Below, piece by piece: positions 61,157 through 64,000 of a stretch of 64,000 nucleotides of DNA (position 1 is its first letter; each line of letters opens with the position of its first letter). Origin of the DNA: Metabacillus niabensis (GTDB lineage: Bacteria > Bacillota > Bacilli > Bacillales > Bacillaceae); contig NZ_JAIVLH010000015.1 of the NCBI RefSeq assembly GCF_020524345.1, forward strand, positions 1 to 64,000. Reading direction: 5' to 3'. Position numbers and translations under genes: made by a program. The notes beneath the pieces are model-generated. The model did no database searches. It worked only from the letters and a program-made list of their open reading frames with translations, and was not told the DNA's origin.

Positions 61157-61165
61157 CCTGTCCCA
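61138..61165 (+). repeat. REP-like plus arm upstream of the Y1 transposase gene
   Basis: GGAACAGGGGGACAGGTAAC then CTGTCCCA. Its centre is a near-perfect palindrome GGGACAGGTAACCTGTCCC. It overlaps the end of the GGDEF/HD-GYP gene and forms, with 62317-62344, the pair that flanks the transposase. Confidence 0.88.
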
Positions 61166-61286
61166 GTTCCAATTTCTTGAGAAATTTAAGTGGGAAAAGT
61201 AGAATAATTTATGTGTGAATTTCCCCTCATTACACCTCTGGTTTCGTCTCCATTCTCTTTCATTTTATCTATAATTCAAAAAAAGT

Positions 61287-62060
61287 GTGGTGGTCCCTAT
61301 CCCAAGAATAGCAAGAAAAAAGAGTCCAAACGGCATCTATCATATCATGCTCAGAGGCATCAATCGACAAACGATTTTTGAAGATAATCAAGATAGGTGG
61401 AAGTTTTTAGAAGTGCTAAAAAGGTATAAGGAAATGAATCATTTTCACCTTTTCAGTTATTGTTTAATGGACAATCATATTCATCTATTGATAAAGGAGT
61501 CAGATAATATCTCAAATGTGATAAAGCGAATCAGTTCAAGCTATGTTTACTGGTACAATTTGAAATATGACCGCTGTGGCCATTTATTTCAGGAACGGTT
61601 TAAAAGCGAAAATGTTGATAGTATAAAATATTTTCTTACCGTGCTTCGGTATATTCACCAAAACCCGCTAAAAGCAGGATTAGCTCCTACTATCTTCGAA
61701 TGCAAATGGACAAGCATCCATGAGTACGTTCGTAAAGCAACGATTGTTGATGTAGATTATCCCCTTCAATTTTTCTCTTCAGATAGAAAACAAGCCCTAT
61801 TATTGTTCAAGGATTATATGGAAAAACCAAATGATGATCAATGTTTGGAAGATACCGTAAGAATACGGTTAACAGATGATGAAGTAAAAAACTACCTTTT
61901 TGAAATAGGTGTGTCCAATATAAACATGCTGCAGCAGATGGATAAGGAAGAACGAGATTCTGTCCTATTTAGACTTAAGGCTGTAAATGGCATTAGTTTA
62001 AGGCAAATTGCAAGAGTGACAGGTATTTCGAAGAGTGTGATTCAGAGGGCTAGGGAGTGA
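61287..62060 (+). CDS. REP-associated Y1 (HUH) transposase
   Basis: The frame opens with GTG at 61287, and a second GTG follows it; there is no good ribosome binding site, so translation is weak or the start is elsewhere. The 257-residue protein begins PRIARKKSPNGIYHIMLRGI with NRQTIFEDN, has the HUH motif in MDNHIHLLI (about 70), the catalytic Tyr in SSYVYWYN (about 92), and RYIHQNPLKAGL. These identify the IS200-like Y1 nuclease group called RAYTs. A C-terminal helix-turn-helix (ISLRQIARVTGISKSVIQRA) could read the repeats. The gene is bracketed by inverted repeat arms at 61138 and 62317. Confidence 0.88.
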   Translation: MVVPIPRIARKKSPNGIYHIMLRGINRQTIFEDNQDRWKFLEVLKRYKEMNHFHLFSYCLMDNHIHLLIKESDNISNVIKRISSSYVYWYNLKYDRCGHLFQERFKSENVDSIKYFLTVLRYIHQNPLKAGLAPTIFECKWTSIHEYVRKATIVDVDYPLQFFSSDRKQALLLFKDYMEKPNDDQCLEDTVRIRLTDDEVKNYLFEIGVSNINMLQQMDKEERDSVLFRLKAVNGISLRQIARVTGISKSVIQRARE

Positions 62061-62429
62061 CGTGCATGACCTTAGATTTAAATATCATTTAGCTATAGAA
62101 ATGAGTGACGACAGAGCAAATTGCGTTCAACTAAAAAAGAGAAGGATTCTAGGAAGAGATAAGTCTCTACGTCAATAAAAGCGATACAAAAAGCTGAAGT
62201 AACCGTTATGCAAAATTTTCTTTTTTTGTGATAGATGAATCTTTGAGAGAATACGTGTTGATTGTTATGTGGAGAGCGAAAAAGCTTTTAGTAGGAAAAA
62301 ACAGCAGTAAGCATCTGGGACGAGGAACCTGTCCCCATGTACCTGTTATTGGATATAGACTTCCTGCTTTGATTATATGATAATAGGAGTATTGATATTT
62401 TTCTGTTAAGTAGAAAGGTAGGGAATGAC
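62061..62429. other. Intergenic region downstream of the Y1 transposase
   Basis: A 369-bp gap without a supported gene. It contains the inverted REP-like arm at 62317-62344; the rest has no recognised motif. Confidence 0.5.
62317..62344 (-). repeat. REP-like inverted arm downstream of the Y1 transposase gene
   Basis: GGGACGAGGAACCTGTCCCC then ATGTACCT. Inverted partner of 61138-61165; the intervening 1.15 kb is the transposase gene and its flanks. Confidence 0.85.
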
Positions 62430-63194
62430 ATGATAGATATCCATTGCCATATTCTCGACGGAATTGATGATGGTGCTCAGGATCTTGATGCTTCGTTGAA
62501 TATGATTAAGCATGCGGTGAATGAGGGGATTACGAAGATTATTGCAACACCACATCATAAAAATGGAAAGTACGACAATATTGCTTCATCTATTAAAGAT
62601 AAAGTTGTAGAGTTGAATAAGACGATTAAGGAACACAATCTTCCTATTGAAATATTACCTGGCCAAGAGTCACGAATTTATGGAGATCTTTTGGAGGATT
62701 ATGATAAGGGTGAGATCTTGACTCTTAATCACTCAAAATATCTTTTTATTGAATTTCCGTCAAATCACGTTCCGAGATATACAAAAAAGTTATTATTTGA
62801 TATTCAGCTAGCAGGACTTTCTCCAATTATCGTTCACCCTGAACGGAATTCGGAAATTATCGAGAATCCTTCAATTTTATATAAGCTAGTTGAACAAGGT
62901 GCTGCAACACAAGTAACAGCCTCTAGTGTCACTGGACATTTTGGCAAGAAAATAAAGAAGTTTTCTCTTCAGTTAATTGAATCAAATCAAGCGCATTTTA
63001 TCGCTTCAGATGCACATAATCTATCAGGAAGATCTTTCCGATTACGCGAAGCTTATGATGAGATCGGTAAAGAATTTGGACGTGATTTAGTCTATATGTT
63101 TCAGGAAAATGCGGAGCTGGTAGTTGAAGGTAACACAATTTATCGTCAACCACCTCAAGAGGTTCGACGCAAGAAATTTTTAGGAATATTTTAA
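62430..63194 (+). CDS. PHP-type tyrosine-protein phosphatase (CpsB/YwqE)
   Basis: ATG at 62430 near AAAGGTAGGG. The 254-residue protein matches CpsB/YwqE: MIDIHCHILDGIDDGAQDLD at the N-terminus (metal His), ATPHHKNGKY, PGQESRI, IVHPERN, and FIASDAHNLSGR near the end. These manganese-dependent enzymes dephosphorylate BY-kinases that control capsule or exopolysaccharide synthesis. No kinase or polysaccharide gene is adjacent. Own terminator at 63197. Confidence 0.92.
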   Translation: MIDIHCHILDGIDDGAQDLDASLNMIKHAVNEGITKIIATPHHKNGKYDNIASSIKDKVVELNKTIKEHNLPIEILPGQESRIYGDLLEDYDKGEILTLNHSKYLFIEFPSNHVPRYTKKLLFDIQLAGLSPIIVHPERNSEIIENPSILYKLVEQGAATQVTASSVTGHFGKKIKKFSLQLIESNQAHFIASDAHNLSGRSFRLREAYDEIGKEFGRDLVYMFQENAELVVEGNTIYRQPPQEVRRKKFLGIF

Positions 63195-63196
63195 AA

Positions 63197-63227
63197 GGAC
63201 ATGGTGAAGATACCATGTTCTTTTTTT
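63197..63227 (+). terminator. Terminator of the phosphatase gene
   Basis: GACATGGT pairs with ACCATGTTC around GAAGAT, followed by seven T. Confidence 0.85.
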
Positions 63228-63392
63228 GCGCAAAATCACTAGCTAAAAAAATAGAGGATCATTAAATGTTAATCATTTCTTTACATAAAATTATCAAAAC
63301 ATTAACCATGCCTATAATGTCGCTTAACATCAATCTATTATACTTACTTTAAAAGTTTTGAGACGATGTTGAAAAATTTAGGAGGAAAAAAC

Positions 63393-64000
63393 ATGAATCT
63401 AGTAAAAGGCGGATTTCTATTAACTCTTGCATCTCTTGCACTTGTTGGCTGCGGGAGTGAAGAAAGCAGTTCAAATAATGGCAGTTCTACGGGAATTGAA
63501 GGAGATTTATCTTTTTATACATCACAGCCTGATGAGGATGCTCAAAAACTAGTAGATGCATTCACTGAAAAATACCCTGATGTAAATGTCCAAACATATC
63601 GATCAGGAACAGAAGAGGTCATTAGCAAAATTAAAGCTGAGCAAAAAGCTGGAGATGTTCAAGCAGATGTCTTATTAGTAGCAGACTCTGTCACCTTTGA
63701 GGACTTGAAGGAAGAGGATTTATTGCTCGAATATAAGTCAGAGGAACTCAGTGAAATACCATCTAATCTAGTAGATCCTGAGGGCATGTATGCCGGGACA
63801 AAGGTTATGGCTACAGCTTTAGTAGCAAACACAGCAAATGTAGAGGAAATGCCGGATTCGTGGAATGTCCTGACGGATGATAGTGCTAAAGGTAAAACGA
63901 TCATGCCAAGTCCGTTTTATTCAGGTGCTGCAGCCTATAATTTAGGTGTATTTACACGTAATGAAGCATTTGGCTGGGATTATTTTAAGAGTTTAAAAGA
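63393..64000 (+). CDS. ABC substrate-binding lipoprotein (iron/phosphonate type), cut by window edge
   Basis: ATG at 63393 after AGGAGG; the frame is open to the window end (about 202 residues). Signal peptide MNLVKGGFLLTLASLALVGC with lipobox, a Ser/Asn linker, then SFYTSQPDEDAQKLVDAFTE, IKAEQKAGDVQADVLLVADS and MPSPFYSGAAAYNLG. This is the pattern of ferric-iron or 2-aminoethylphosphonate binding proteins. Permease and ATPase genes would lie beyond the window. Confidence 0.85.
   Translation, partial: MNLVKGGFLLTLASLALVGCGSEESSSNNGSSTGIEGDLSFYTSQPDEDAQKLVDAFTEKYPDVNVQTYRSGTEEVISKIKAEQKAGDVQADVLLVADSVTFEDLKEEDLLLEYKSEELSEIPSNLVDPEGMYAGTKVMATALVANTANVEEMPDSWNVLTDDSAKGKTIMPSPFYSGAAAYNLGVFTRNEAFGWDYFKSLK

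Noticed and set aside
63241-63392. PhoP boxes in front of the substrate-binding protein gene
   Set aside because: TTAACAT-like words occur but are inverted or wrongly spaced, so no tandem PhoP box can be claimed.

Overview
The window looks like a chromosomal segment of a Bacillaceae member (Bacillus sensu lato). Reasons: low G+C, strong AGGAGG-type ribosome binding sites, frequent GTG/TTG starts, lipoprotein signal peptides, a YjcZ-like small membrane protein, a LacI-controlled sucrose cassette, and the dispersed 'TGTCCAGCTCCAGCGCC...' repeat that I recall from Bacillaceae. No tRNA, rRNA or CRISPR array was seen.

Layout. 1-119: end of an IS3-family (IS150-like) element. 575-8247: small membrane proteins, a HAD phosphatase, a lipoprotein, a PAS-GGDEF cyclase, a chemoreceptor and a Cys/Gly-tailed membrane protein. 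8504-14631: a type VII secretion (LXG-type) toxin locus with a DUF4176 protein, a helical partner, a lipase-like effector and three tandem paralogous lipoproteins (candidate immunity proteins). 14857-16888: a winged-helix protein and a pRiA4b ORF-3-like protein. 17121-22283: a PrpR-type regulator without the GAFTGA loop, then a KdgT-like permease, a DtnK-like kinase and PdxA2, that is, a C4 acid-sugar (D-threonate/D-erythronate-like) pathway. 22494-25642: AraC regulator divergent from a GH3 glycosidase. 25926-36320: DeoR regulator divergent from an eight-gene sugar operon (racemase-like protein, FGGY kinase, class II FBP-type aldolase, class II aldolase/adducin protein, DUF1537 kinase, SIS isomerase, ROK kinase, GH38 alpha-mannosidase). 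36696-48535: LacI regulator, ABC sugar importer, amidohydrolase, Sip1-type GH36, DUF624 protein, sulfatase and GH20 hexosaminidase; together with GH38 this reads as a glycan-utilisation locus. 48649-50609: YknX- and YknW-like genes without YknYZ. 50912-52192: O-antigen-ligase-like protein. 52331-58284: LacI-controlled ABC/GH32 sucrose or fructan operon. 58616-61156: DUF5317 protein, a 29-aa peptide and a GGDEF/HD-GYP protein. 61287-62060: a Y1 (REP-associated tyrosine) transposase. 62430-63194: CpsB/YwqE phosphatase. 63393-64000: start of a substrate-binding lipoprotein.

The most striking non-genic signal is a family of short palindromic repeats, 22 copies in 64 kb, built on GGGACAGAGGGACAGG...GTCCC. 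Eight times a plus copy is followed by its inverted partner, never the reverse order, as in REPINs. One such pair brackets the Y1 transposase gene, which makes this a candidate RAYT/REPIN system. Thirteen of the 22 copies overlap or lie within 5 nt of a stop codon, and five reading frames end inside a copy, giving similar 'GTGSSS' tails. Other points of interest are the lipase/lipoprotein T7SS locus, the 46-bp tandem array behind pdxA2, the in-frame amber at 868-870, and shared operator motifs that link regulators to operons.
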